Of a DNA stretch of 64,000 nucleotides, positions 42,125 through 50,336 are shown piece after piece. The notes under the pieces are model-generated. The model saw nothing but the letters and a program-made list of their open reading frames with translations, searched no databases and had not been told where the DNA came from. The DNA comes from Actinomycetota bacterium (lineage in GTDB: Bacteria; Actinomycetota; UBA4738; HRBIN12), in assembly GCA_035640355.1 (NCBI GenBank), contig DASQWI010000012.1, positions 1 to 64,000 of the forward strand, in the 5' to 3' direction. Numbering within the stretch: the first letter of the stretch is position 1; each line of letters begins with the position of its first letter. Position numbers and translations under genes: made by a program.

Positions 42125-42802
42125 ATGCCCACCAGCTCGGCGAGTGGTTCCTGGACCACGATGTGGTCACGATGTGCCCCCGCGGCGGCGGCTCTGATCC
42201 TGCTCGTGACATGCACCTCGGAGCCAGAAGGCACCTCACCGGGCGCCGGGGCGTCGGCATCGGTTGCAGACTCGGCGGCGCCGTCACCAACGCGGCGATC
42301 CACCCATCCGCTCTGGTCCGACCCGGTATTCACCCTGGAGCCGCGGGACGAACCCTACGCATACACAACGCCGACGCCGCCCCCGGAACCCACGGCGATC
42401 GACGGGACGTATCTGCGCATCCTCACCCTGCAGGACGTGCGCGGGGTGCTGCCGTTCCGCTGCGCCCGGTGTCCCCCCTACCTCCCGAATGCCGGTGTCA
42501 GCACGCTTGTTCTCTTCCACGGCAACTACTGGCTGAACCACCAGCTGTCGGGATTCAGGGCACTAGGAATGTTCACCCTGCGGAGAGACCGGATCACGTT
42601 GTTCAACGATCCATGGTGCCCACGGGATCGGGGGACCTACCGCTGGACACTTCGGGGCGGGGTGCTGACATTCGAGGCCATCTCGGGTGCGTGCGTCTAC
42701 GAGGGAGCCAGAGCCGATGACCTGTCGAAAACTCCGTGGACGAGGATCAATCCCTGCGCCAACCTGATCGAGCACCTGTGGCCCGGCCCGCTCGCCTGCT
42801 GA
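42125..42802 (+). CDS. Putative lipoprotein of unknown function
   Basis: About 225 residues; I do not recognise the family. A hydrophobic stretch CAPAAAALILLVTC ends in a lipobox-like LLVTC, followed by a Ser/Pro/Thr-rich tether to about residue 65. The folded part has IDGTYLRILTLQDV, a cysteine pair CARCPP, and a beta-rich end (RRDRITLFNDPWCPRDRGTYRW, GVLTFEAISGACVYEG). This could be a lipocalin- or META-like barrel, but that is only an impression. ATG 42116, 42125 and 42161 are possible starts; the promoter position favours 42125. Convergent with azlD, 7 nt apart. Confidence 0.6.
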   Translation: MPTSSASGSWTTMWSRCAPAAAALILLVTCTSEPEGTSPGAGASASVADSAAPSPTRRSTHPLWSDPVFTLEPRDEPYAYTTPTPPPEPTAIDGTYLRILTLQDVRGVLPFRCARCPPYLPNAGVSTLVLFHGNYWLNHQLSGFRALGMFTLRRDRITLFNDPWCPRDRGTYRWTLRGGVLTFEAISGACVYEGARADDLSKTPWTRINPCANLIEHLWPGPLAC

Positions 42803-42809
42803 GGGATCG

Positions 42810-43145
42810 CTAGATGACCGCGCGGGCCGTTGCCGTGGCGGCGGCGGCGATGACCACGACGAACAGCAACCGCGCGTCATAGCTCAGCATCCTCGACGGC
42901 GCCTTGATCATGAGAGCGATCGCCGCGACGAGGATACCGACGACCCGTTCGTCGACGACGAGCGCGCGGCCGGAGCCGAACGTCTGCACCGCCACCAGCG
43001 CGGCCAGCAAAGCCGGCGCGAGTAATCCGACGACACCGGTGAACAGCGGGGGGAGCGGTCGGCCGCCCATCAGCACAGGGCCCACCGCCTTGATGGCGAT
43101 CGTTCCCAGGCCCACGGCCGCAACGACGATCCACGTCGACGTCAT
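42810..43145 (-). CDS. azlD: AzlD-family branched-chain amino acid export subunit
   Basis: A 111-residue protein with four hydrophobic segments, beginning TWIVVAAVGLGTIAIKAVGP and containing PALLAALVAVQTFG and RVVGILVAAIALMIKAPSRM. This is the small partner of AzlC in the LIV-E exporter family, which removes branched-chain or other hydrophobic amino acids. Its ATG overlaps the azlC stop (ATGA), confirming the pair. Confidence 0.88.
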   Translation of the reverse strand: MTSTWIVVAAVGLGTIAIKAVGPVLMGGRPLPPLFTGVVGLLAPALLAALVAVQTFGSGRALVVDERVVGILVAAIALMIKAPSRMLSYDARLLFVVVIAAAATATARAVI

Positions 43146-43834
43146 CGCCGGAGCCCCAGAAGACACGCGGCGCTCGCGGCGATGATCGGGATCCCGGCCG
43201 GCGTGATGGGCGTGAGCGCGAGCGCGATCACCGCCCCGAAGAGCGCCGCCGCGATCGGAGTGCGACCGCGCAGCTGCGGAACGAGGAGGGCCAAGAACAG
43301 CGCGGGGAACGCAGCATCGAGTCCGAGGGTGGCCGGGTCGCCGAGCGCATCGCCCGCGATCGAGCCGATCGCGGTTCCGAGCACCCAGCTCGCGTAGAGA
43401 ACGAGGCCGGCGCCGATCAACACGCGGCTGTTGAACCGCCCATCGCCCTCGGATGCGAGCGCCCACGACTCGTCTACGACGAGCTGGGCCCGCACGAGCC
43501 GCGACCACGACGATCCGGTGAGGTAGGGAGCGACCGAGACACCGATCGGTCCGTACCGAGCGTTCAGGAGGAGCGCCGCGGTGACCGCCGCGGCAACGCT
43601 GCCGGCGTCGCGGATGATCGAGACGGCCGCGAACTGCGCCGATCCGGCGAACGTCGTCGCGGACATGACGATCGGCGCGAGCCACCCGAACCCGGCGCTC
43701 CGCGCCAGGACGCCGAACGAGATCCCGAACCCGCCGACCGCGATTGCCAGTGGCAGAGCGGCGCGTGCGCCGTGCCGGTAGCCCCTCGCCTCAATACCGC
43801 GCTCCCTGCTAACAAGCGACGACCCCTCGCGCAT
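43142..43834 (-). CDS. azlC: AzlC-family branched-chain amino acid exporter large subunit
   Basis: A 230-residue membrane protein with the AzlC pattern: ALPLAIAVGGFGISFGVLA, SATTFAGSAQFAAVSII and LLLNARYGPIGVSVAPYL, then DESWALAS. It forms the exporter with AzlD, encoded immediately downstream. ATG 43834 is chosen because it leaves a short basic N-terminus before the first helix. Upstream lie a possible small membrane protein on the same strand and, in the opposite direction, a MocR regulator that may control this locus. Confidence 0.9.
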   Translation of the reverse strand: MREGSSLVSRERGIEARGYRHGARAALPLAIAVGGFGISFGVLARSAGFGWLAPIVMSATTFAGSAQFAAVSIIRDAGSVAAAVTAALLLNARYGPIGVSVAPYLTGSSWSRLVRAQLVVDESWALASEGDGRFNSRVLIGAGLVLYASWVLGTAIGSIAGDALGDPATLGLDAAFPALFLALLVPQLRGRTPIAAALFGAVIALALTPITPAGIPIIAASAACLLGLRR

Positions 43835-43869
43835 CGTCGCCCGTTTCTTGCTCTGCCGGGTCCGCGGAC

Positions 43870-44154
43870 CTAGCTCGTCTCGGCTCGTCTCCAGTCCCCG
43901 GCCCTCCGCGAGTCGGCGCCGATGGCGGTCGCCGCCAAGCCAAGGATCCCGAGAGCGGACGGTGCGGCGATCCACGTCCAGCCTGCCATCCACGCCGCCA
44001 CCGTGCCGACGAGAACCGATGTCATGGCCAAGCCGGCAAGCCCTTCACGTCCCGCCCGTCGCGATGCCGTCACGGCCGACCTCGTCGAGATGGGTCCAAT
44101 ATGCAGGCCAATCAGCTTGCGCTCCGTCCATCTCGAGGCGGATAATCCGCCCAC
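43870..44154 (-). CDS. Possible small two-helix membrane protein upstream of azlC
   Basis: An open frame of 94 codons on the azlC strand, ending 35 nt before the azlC start. Two hydrophobic segments are plausible (GLAMTSVLVGTVAAWMAG and WIAAPSALGILGLAATAIG), followed by a short polar tail. The start is unclear: GTG 44154, or ATG 44025 for a 51-residue version that keeps both segments. I do not recognise it. The position in a putative azlCD transcript supports it, but the absence of a ribosome site keeps confidence low. Confidence 0.4.
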   Translation of the reverse strand: MGGLSASRWTERKLIGLHIGPISTRSAVTASRRAGREGLAGLAMTSVLVGTVAAWMAGWTWIAAPSALGILGLAATAIGADSRRAGDWRRAETS

Positions 44155-44191
44155 TCAGCGGACCACTCCATGGCCAATCGGGCCAGATTGG
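44106..44191. promoter_or_regulatory. CCAAT-containing repeats upstream of the MocR gene
   Basis: GGCCAATC occurs at 44106-44113 and again at 44172-44179. The second copy is the left arm of an inverted repeat CCAATC-N6-GATTGG (44174-44191), 9 nt before the GTG start. Repeated and inverted boxes like these are what MocR-type regulators usually bind near their own promoter. Confidence 0.45.
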
Positions 44192-44200
44192 ATCGAAAGC

Positions 44201-45700
44201 GTGGCTACAGCGCAGTCCGGGTTCGGGTTCGGGGGAACGAGCCTCGTGCCGTCGCTCGCGGGATGGACGTCGATGGGCTCCGGGCCGCTGTACCGCCGCC
44301 TGGCCGAGGCGATCCGCGGTGCCATCCGACGCTCCGAGATGCCCAGCGGCACGCGTCTTCCGACCGAGCGCGCGCTCGCCGTCGAGCTCTCCGTGAGTCG
44401 GAGCACGGTGGTCGCGGCGTACGACCTGCTCCGCGAGGAGGGGTGGCTCGAGAGCCGCCAGGGGAGCGGCACGTGGGTGCGCCGCCACTCGTCCGTCGTT
44501 CGGTTCGGAGAGGACCGTGCGGGGTTTGTCGGTCGCGCCACCGCGTCGTTCCGCGCGCTGATCGAAGGGCCCGGCGAAGGGGTCGAGTTCACCTGTGCCG
44601 CGCTGACCGCCGGCGACCTGTTTGCGGGTCCGGCCATGGCTCGGGCGCTCGAGGACCTCGACCGGGCCGCTCGCGACGGGATCGGCTATGAGGCGATCGG
44701 GTACGCACCGCTCCGCGCTGCGATCGCCGATCACCTCACTCGACGGTGGTCGATGCCCACGACGATGGACGAGGTCATCGTCACGACGGGTGCGCAGCAG
44801 GCGGTAGGGCTCGCCGCGGCGCTGTACGCGCGCCCCGGTGACGTTGCGCTCGTCGAGGATCCCACGTACCTCGCGGCGATCGACATGTTCACGGCCGCCG
44901 GGCTTCGGTTGCTCCCCATTCCGATCGGTGTCCAAGGCGTTCGCGCCGACCGGCTTCGTGACGCGGCGATCGCGAGCTCACCCCGCCTCGCATACCTGAT
45001 GCCGACGTACCACAACCCGACCGGGGCGCTCATGCCTGCACGCGAGCGGATCGAGATCGCGGCCGCGGCGAACGAGCTCCAGCTCCCGATCGTCGAGGAC
45101 CTCACCGTGGCCGACCTCCCGCTCGGCGACGAGCCACCGCCGCCGATCGGCGCGTTCCAGGGCGACGTTCCCGTGCTGACGATCGGCTCGCTGTCGAAGC
45201 TCCTCTGGGGCGGTCTCCGCATCGGATGGATCCGAGCGCCAGCTCCGGTCGTTCAGCGATTGGCTCGCATGAAGCTCGTGACCGATCACGGGACGTCGAC
45301 GGTGAGCCAGATCGTCGCGCTCCACCTGATGGACGATCTCGACGCCATCCGTGCACGACGGCGAGAGACCGTCCGCGAGCGGAAGGCTATGCTCGAGGGG
45401 CTGCTCGGGGAGTGGCTGCCCCGGTGGACGTGGGATCCGCCAGACGGCGGGCTGTGCCTGTGGGTTCGGATCCCCGTCGGAGACGCGACGTCGTTCGCGC
45501 TCACCGCGACGCGTCACGGTGTGACGGTCGTGCCGGGACCGATGACGTCCGTCGATGGGAAGTTCTCGGATCGGATCCGACTGCCGTTCGTTCTCGATCC
45601 CGATGCGATGCGCGACGGCGTCGAGCGGCTCGCCTCGGCGTGGCGCGAGTACGAGGCCGAGGCCGACGGCGCTCCGCGCGCCGTTCGCATCGTCGTCTGA
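44201..45700 (+). CDS. MocR-type (GntR-HTH plus aminotransferase-like) transcription regulator
   Basis: A 499-residue PLP-binding regulator. The N-terminal GntR winged helix is at GPLYRRLAEAIRGAIRRSEM, PTERALAVELSVSRSTVVAAY, ending EGWLESRQGSGTWV. The rest is a fold-type I aminotransferase-like domain with the PLP lysine in TIGSLSKLLWGGLRIGW and MPTYHNPTGALM. MocR proteins sense PLP or an amino-acid adduct and typically control a neighbouring operon, here most simply azlCD. GTG 44201 is used; it lies directly after the inverted repeat at 44174-44191, so autoregulation is plausible. Confidence 0.9.
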   Translation: MATAQSGFGFGGTSLVPSLAGWTSMGSGPLYRRLAEAIRGAIRRSEMPSGTRLPTERALAVELSVSRSTVVAAYDLLREEGWLESRQGSGTWVRRHSSVVRFGEDRAGFVGRATASFRALIEGPGEGVEFTCAALTAGDLFAGPAMARALEDLDRAARDGIGYEAIGYAPLRAAIADHLTRRWSMPTTMDEVIVTTGAQQAVGLAAALYARPGDVALVEDPTYLAAIDMFTAAGLRLLPIPIGVQGVRADRLRDAAIASSPRLAYLMPTYHNPTGALMPARERIEIAAAANELQLPIVEDLTVADLPLGDEPPPPIGAFQGDVPVLTIGSLSKLLWGGLRIGWIRAPAPVVQRLARMKLVTDHGTSTVSQIVALHLMDDLDAIRARRRETVRERKAMLEGLLGEWLPRWTWDPPDGGLCLWVRIPVGDATSFALTATRHGVTVVPGPMTSVDGKFSDRIRLPFVLDPDAMRDGVERLASAWREYEAEADGAPRAVRIVV

Positions 45701-45774
45701 GCGGCGTCGCAGCCCGGTCGCGCTCGCGGCGCACGGGTCCCCGCACGCTGCCTCGACGGATCTCGGAACCCCGC

Positions 45775-45780
45775 GATACT
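45775..45780 (+). promoter_or_regulatory. GATACT -10-like box for the ccmEFGHI block
   Basis: GATACT ends 9 nt before the ATG of ccmE at 45790. No ribosome site is present in the gap. Confidence 0.3.
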
Positions 45781-45789
45781 GTCGGACGC

Positions 45790-46197
45790 ATGCGCGCGCG
45801 GGTCGTTGTCTTGCTCGTCTTGATCGCCGGGAGCCTGGCGTGGGTCGGAACGCGGGCGCTCTCGGGCAATCTCGTCTACTACGTGACACCGACCGAGCTG
45901 TTGCAGCAACGGCCACCCGCGGGCGAGCGGCTTCGTCTCGGCGGCCAGGTTGTCCCGGGCTCGGTTCACCAGAACGGTGACGGCGTCGACTTCATCGTCA
46001 CCGACGGAACGACCAGGATGACCGTCGTCCATGAAGGTGGCACCCCCGCGCTGTTTCGAACCGGCATCGGCGTCGTCCTCGAGGGCACGTTCGGCAACGA
46101 CGGTGCGTTTCACTCCGACACGATGTTGGTCAAGCACGGCGAGGAGTACCGGCCGCCGGCCCCGGGCGAGACTCCTTCCCCTGCCCTGATCGGCTGA
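45790..46197 (+). CDS. ccmE: Cytochrome c maturation heme chaperone CcmE
   Basis: A 135-residue protein with one N-terminal membrane anchor (VVVLLVLIAGSLAWVGTRAL) and an outward OB-fold barrel. The heme-binding histidine and the following tyrosine are in the C-terminal motif LVKHGEEYRPP, and YYVTPTELLQQ, RLGGQVVPGSV are family marks. It carries heme covalently from CcmC to CcmF. First gene of the plus-strand ccm block, with a 1-nt gap to ccmF. Confidence 0.93.
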   Translation: MRARVVVLLVLIAGSLAWVGTRALSGNLVYYVTPTELLQQRPPAGERLRLGGQVVPGSVHQNGDGVDFIVTDGTTRMTVVHEGGTPALFRTGIGVVLEGTFGNDGAFHSDTMLVKHGEEYRPPAPGETPSPALIG

Positions 46198-46198
46198 C

Positions 46199-48211
46199 GT
46201 GGCCGCGTTCGTCGGAACGGTCTCGCTGGCCATCGCCCTCTCGCTCGCCGCGTACGGCGCCGTCGCTTCCGTCGTCGGGGCTCGGCGTCGCAACGCGTCG
46301 CTCGTCGAGAGCGCGCGCACGACCGCGTACTCGGTGCTCGCGCTCGTGGCCGTGGCGAACGGCGCCATGTTCGTGGCGCTGCTCTCGAACGACTTCTCGG
46401 TGCGCTACGTCGCGACAAACTCCAGCGTGGCCACGCCCACGTTCTTCAAGGTCCTCGCGCTGTGGTCAGCCGACGAAGGCTCGCTGCTGCTGTGGAACCT
46501 CGTGCTCGCGGGGTTCGTGGCGATGGTTGCGTTCCGGTTTCGAGCGCGCAGGCCCGAGACGTTTCCGTGGGCCATCGCGGCGATGTACTGCGTCGTGGCC
46601 TTCTACCTGCTCTTGGTGCTCGGGCCCACGACACCGTTCCAGACCCTCGCGTCGCCTCCGGCCGACGGCCGGGGACCACTGCCGCTGCTGCAGAACCATC
46701 CTCTGATGGCCGCGCATCCGCCCTTCCTGTACCTCGGGTTCATCGGGTTCACCGTCCCGTTCGCGTTCGCCATGGCCGCGCTCGTCACCGGGCGAGTGAG
46801 TGACGAGTGGATGCGGATCACGCGCAGGTGGACGCTCGCGGCGTGGATCTTCCTGACGATCGGGCTCGTCCTCGGCGCGCTGTGGTCCTACGGAGTCCTC
46901 GGATGGGGTGGCTACTGGGCGTGGGATCCGGTCGAGAACGTCGCCCTGCTGCCTTGGCTGACCGGCACCGCGTTCCTGCATTCGGTGATCGTGCAGGAGC
47001 GGCGCGGCATGTTGAAGGTGTGGAACCTCTCCTTGATCGTCGGCACGTTCGCGCTCACGGTGCTCGGCACGTTCCTCACGAGGGGCAGCATCCTGGCATC
47101 GGTCCACGCGTTCGCCGAGTCCATCGTCGGGCCGCTGTACCTCGCGTTCCTCACGCTCGTGCTGCTCGTCGGGTTCGGCCTCATCGCGTGGCGACGCGAC
47201 GCGCTTCGATCGGAGGCTGCGTTCGACACGCCGTTGTCACGCGAGAGCGTGTTCCTGGGCAACAATGTCTTGCTGCTGGCGATCACCGGGACCGTGCTCG
47301 TCGGAACGATCTACCCGCTCCTGGCCGAGGCCGTCCGGGGCACCAAGGTTTCGGTCGGTGGTCCGTACTTCAACCGCAACACGGCGCCCGTTGCGCTGCT
47401 GCTGCTGTTCCTCATGGGCGTCGGCCCGCTGTTGCCGTGGCGCGCGGCGTCGGCCTCGGCGATCGTCCGGCGCCTGCAATGGCCTGCGTGGGCGGCAGCC
47501 GGGACTGCGGTCGCGCTGGCCGTCGCCGGTGGAGGAACCACCGCGACCATCGTGTTCGCGCTCGCCGCGTTCGTTGCAGTGGCTACGGTGTCGGAGATGG
47601 CGCGTGGGGTGCGCGCGCAACGACGCGCACACGCCACGTCGTGGACGGAAGCGACGTCGTCCGCCATCGCACGAAACCGACGGCTGTACGGAGGGCTCGT
47701 CGCCCATCTCGGCGTGCTGTTGATGCTCGTCGGCGTGGCGTGGGCGGCGATCGCCGATACGTCGGCCGAGGTTGCGATCGCCCGAGGCGAGCGCAGACAG
47801 GTCGACGGATACGAGATCCGATTGGATCGGATCTCGTCTCGCGAGGAACCTCACCGCCGCATCGTCCTGGCGCACCTGACGGTGTTCGACAAGACGGGCG
47901 ACGAGGTGGTCCGGCTGCAGCCTTCGCTGAACTTCTACCCCGCATCGTCGGAGCCGATCGGCACCCCGTCGCTCCGCGTCGGAACGCCGTGGAACGGACT
48001 CCGCGACCTGTACTCGTCGTTGGTCGCCGTCGACCCGGAGACCGCGTCGGCGACCATCCGGTTCATCGTCAATCCGGGCATCGGGCTGCTGTGGGCGGGC
48101 GGTTTCGTCACCGCGGCGGGTGGTCTCCTGGCAGCGTTTCCCTCTCGGCGCCGGCGCGTACCCGCGCCGGAGCCGGCGCACCCTCGCGTCCGCGAGGAGG
48201 TGCACGTGTGA
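46199..48211 (+). CDS. ccmF: Heme lyase CcmF
   Basis: A 670-residue membrane protein with about fifteen helices. The tryptophan-rich heme motif is present as GWGGYWAWDPVENVALLPWL, and conserved histidines occur in NHPLMAAHPPFLYLG and TAFLHSVIVQERRG. CcmF attaches heme to apocytochrome c on the outer face. The C-terminal large extracytoplasmic loop (about residues 520-630) is of usual size. GTG 46199 is the start. The stop overlaps the GTG of the thioredoxin-like gene. Confidence 0.95.
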   Translation: MAAFVGTVSLAIALSLAAYGAVASVVGARRRNASLVESARTTAYSVLALVAVANGAMFVALLSNDFSVRYVATNSSVATPTFFKVLALWSADEGSLLLWNLVLAGFVAMVAFRFRARRPETFPWAIAAMYCVVAFYLLLVLGPTTPFQTLASPPADGRGPLPLLQNHPLMAAHPPFLYLGFIGFTVPFAFAMAALVTGRVSDEWMRITRRWTLAAWIFLTIGLVLGALWSYGVLGWGGYWAWDPVENVALLPWLTGTAFLHSVIVQERRGMLKVWNLSLIVGTFALTVLGTFLTRGSILASVHAFAESIVGPLYLAFLTLVLLVGFGLIAWRRDALRSEAAFDTPLSRESVFLGNNVLLLAITGTVLVGTIYPLLAEAVRGTKVSVGGPYFNRNTAPVALLLLFLMGVGPLLPWRAASASAIVRRLQWPAWAAAGTAVALAVAGGGTTATIVFALAAFVAVATVSEMARGVRAQRRAHATSWTEATSSAIARNRRLYGGLVAHLGVLLMLVGVAWAAIADTSAEVAIARGERRQVDGYEIRLDRISSREEPHRRIVLAHLTVFDKTGDEVVRLQPSLNFYPASSEPIGTPSLRVGTPWNGLRDLYSSLVAVDPETASATIRFIVNPGIGLLWAGGFVTAAGGLLAAFPSRRRRVPAPEPAHPRVREEVHV

Positions 48212-48753
48212 ACGCGCGTCGCTGGCGCGTCGTTGCGTTCGCCGCCGTTCCGGTGCTTGCGGTGGTGCTTCTTCTCGCGTCGGGTATCGGCAACGACCCG
48301 CGCGACCTTCCGAGCGAGCTCGTGGCGAGGCGCGCGCCCTCGTTCTCGCTCCCGTCGCTCAGAGGTGACGAGACGATCTCGTCCGCGGATCTGCGCGGTC
48401 AGGTCGTCGTGCTGAACTTCTGGGCGTCGTGGTGCGTTCCGTGCCGAGAGGAGCACGGCGCGCTGGACGCCGCATGGGACCGCTACCGCGAGCGGGGTGT
48501 CGTGGTGCTCGGCGTGAACGTCGAGGACGCGCGCCCGGACGCGCTCCAGTACGTCGAAGAGCTCGGCCCGAGTTGGCCGCTCGTCACCGATCCCGGATCG
48601 CGGACGTCGATCGCGTTCGGCCGGTTCGGCGTCCCCGAGACGTTCGTCATCGCGCCCGATGGGACGATCGTCGCCAAGATGGTCGGCGCCGTCACGTACG
48701 AGTGGCTGGTCGACACGATCGAGCGTGCGCTCCGATCCGAGGCCACGTCGTGA
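48208..48753 (+). CDS. ccmG: Thioredoxin-like thiol-disulfide reductase of cytochrome c maturation (CcmG/ResA type)
   Basis: A 181-residue protein with an N-terminal membrane anchor and a TlpA-like thioredoxin fold outside. The active site is WASWCVPCREE, with the cis-proline in VPETFVIAPDG. It keeps the CxxCH cysteines of apocytochromes reduced. GTG 48208 overlaps the ccmF stop, and its own stop overlaps the next GTG, so it is coupled on both sides. A DsbD/CcdA reductant is not in the window. Confidence 0.92.
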   Translation: MNARRWRVVAFAAVPVLAVVLLLASGIGNDPRDLPSELVARRAPSFSLPSLRGDETISSADLRGQVVVLNFWASWCVPCREEHGALDAAWDRYRERGVVVLGVNVEDARPDALQYVEELGPSWPLVTDPGSRTSIAFGRFGVPETFVIAPDGTIVAKMVGAVTYEWLVDTIERALRSEATS

Positions 48754-49217
48754 AGCGCGCGGTCGCGTTGATCGCGGTTGCCATCGCCGTCGCTATCGGC
48801 GCCACGATCGTCGCCGGAGGCGACGATCCCGGAACCGGAACCGTCGCCGACCGAACCCGCGGCATCGCGGCCGGCCTGCGCTGCCCGGTCTGCTTGAACC
48901 TATCCGTCGCCGATTCGCCGTCGAGGCTCGCCGGCGAGATGCGGGCCGCAATCGCGTCGAGGGTCCGCTCCGGAGAGACCGACGAGGAGATCCGGGCGTA
49001 CTTCGTGGACCGGTACGGGGAGTGGATCCTGCTGGAGCCGACGCGCCGCGGGCTGAACCTGCTGCCCTGGGCGCTCCCGGTCGTCGCCTTGGTTGCGGGG
49101 CTGGCCGTGTGGTTGGCGCTCGTCCGGCGCCGTCCACCGCGCGACGACATGGAAGCATCGCCGAGCGAACGTCGCCGGATCGAGCACGAGCTGCGCGGCC
49201 TCGAGGAGCCGACGTGA
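48750..49217 (+). CDS. ccmH: CcmH/CycL apocytochrome thiol reductase subunit
   Basis: A 155-residue protein. After a signal anchor comes the LRCPVCLNLSVADSPS motif (the CcmH redox pair), MRAAIASRVRSGETDEEI, then YGEWILLEPTRRGLNLLPW, all standard for the family. A second membrane helix (PVVALVAGLAVWLALV) follows. It resolves disulfides between CcmG and apocytochrome. GTG 48750 overlaps the upstream stop. Confidence 0.93.
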   Translation: MKRAVALIAVAIAVAIGATIVAGGDDPGTGTVADRTRGIAAGLRCPVCLNLSVADSPSRLAGEMRAAIASRVRSGETDEEIRAYFVDRYGEWILLEPTRRGLNLLPWALPVVALVAGLAVWLALVRRRPPRDDMEASPSERRRIEHELRGLEEPT

Positions 49218-49248
49218 CCCGGTCCGAGACATCGAATCGGGAGACTCG

Positions 49249-50181
49249 GTGAACCCGGTCATCGCCGCGCTGACGGTCGCGTCCCTATCCGCGGTCGCCG
49301 TGGCCGGAGTCGCCGCCGGTTTCCGGCGCCGCGATCCTGTCTTGATCGAGGGACCGGTGGATCCGCTCGAGGACCGGCGCCTCACGCTGCTTCGGTCGCT
49401 CGCCGACCTGGAGGAGTCATGGAAAAGCGGTGCCCTCGAGGAGACGGAGTACGTCCGGCTTCGCCGCGAGACCGAGGGAAGGATGGCGCGGCTGCTCCGA
49501 CGGATCGACGCTCGCTCGATCGCCGCGCAGAGCTCGGCGATCACACGAGACGGCCGCCGAGCGAGCTTCCGTGCGGCTGTGAGCGATACGGCCACAAGCG
49601 ACGGCGAGGTCGTCCCTGTTCCGGCCTCCGGACGGGTGCCACCGTGGGTCGTGGCCGTGCTGCTCGTGGCCACCGTTGGGTCCGTGGTCGTGACGGGGTT
49701 GCTACGCGACGCGGAACCGGCGGCGTCGCCCGCGGCGCCGAACGCCGCGGGCGATGACCCGTTCGCCTTCTTCGAGGACCGCGTCGAACGCCAGCCAAAC
49801 GACGTCGCCGCGCGACTCGACCTCGCACATCGCTACCTGGACGCCGGTCGTATCGAGGAGGCACTCGCCGAGTACGCCGTTGTGCTCGAGCGCGATCCCG
49901 ACGACGCCGAAGCGAACGCGCACGTCGGCATGATCCTGTACCTCTCCGATCGTCCGGATGATGCGATGAACTCGGTGGATCGGGCCCTCGAGACCGCGCC
50001 GAACTACCCCGAGGCGCTGTTCATCCGGGGCGTCATCCAGCTTTGTGGGCTCGACCGGCCCAATGCTTCGATCGCATCGTTCGAGCGCTACCTCGAGGCG
50101 GCGCCGTTCGGTGCGGAGCGCCCGATCGTCCGGGACCTCATCGCCGATGCCGAGCGAGGCGCTACGGCCCGGTGCCGCTGA
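49249..50181 (+). CDS. ccmI: CcmI/CycH-like TPR protein
   Basis: A 310-residue protein. A short N-terminal membrane segment is followed by a basic, charged coiled-coil-like part (LLRSLADLEESWKSGALEETEYVRL), a second membrane segment (PPWVVAVLLVATVGSVVVTG), and then tandem TPR units from about residue 180, such as LAHRYLDAGRIEEALAEYAVV and ANAHVGMILYLSDRPDDAM. In System I this protein holds the apocytochrome C-terminus. The layout fits CcmI although sequence conservation is low. The stop is only 14 nt from the convergent ccmD stop. Confidence 0.8.
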   Translation: MNPVIAALTVASLSAVAVAGVAAGFRRRDPVLIEGPVDPLEDRRLTLLRSLADLEESWKSGALEETEYVRLRRETEGRMARLLRRIDARSIAAQSSAITRDGRRASFRAAVSDTATSDGEVVPVPASGRVPPWVVAVLLVATVGSVVVTGLLRDAEPAASPAAPNAAGDDPFAFFEDRVERQPNDVAARLDLAHRYLDAGRIEEALAEYAVVLERDPDDAEANAHVGMILYLSDRPDDAMNSVDRALETAPNYPEALFIRGVIQLCGLDRPNASIASFERYLEAAPFGAERPIVRDLIADAERGATARCR

Positions 50182-50195
50182 TCCATAGGACTCGC

Positions 50196-50336
50196 TCAGA
50201 CCCGGCGTCGCGCGGCGACAGCTTCGGCGCGCTCGCGCGCGCGCCGCGCACGGACGAATAGCCGCAGCGCGTACCCGCCCAGCGCCACCGCTGTGATCGC
50301 GTATCCGGCCACGACGTAGCCGATGTTCGATTCCAT
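50196..50336 (-). CDS. ccmD: CcmD-like small membrane protein
   Basis: A 46-residue protein with one membrane helix (YVVAGYAITAVALGGYALRLF) followed by a strongly basic tail (RARRARERAEAVAARRR), the usual CcmD design. It would stabilise the CcmABC heme-release complex. Its ATG overlaps the ccmC stop by one base (TGATG), and the position after ccmC is the standard gene order, which supports the call despite the short length. Confidence 0.82.
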   Translation of the reverse strand: MESNIGYVVAGYAITAVALGGYALRLFVRARRARERAEAVAARRRV

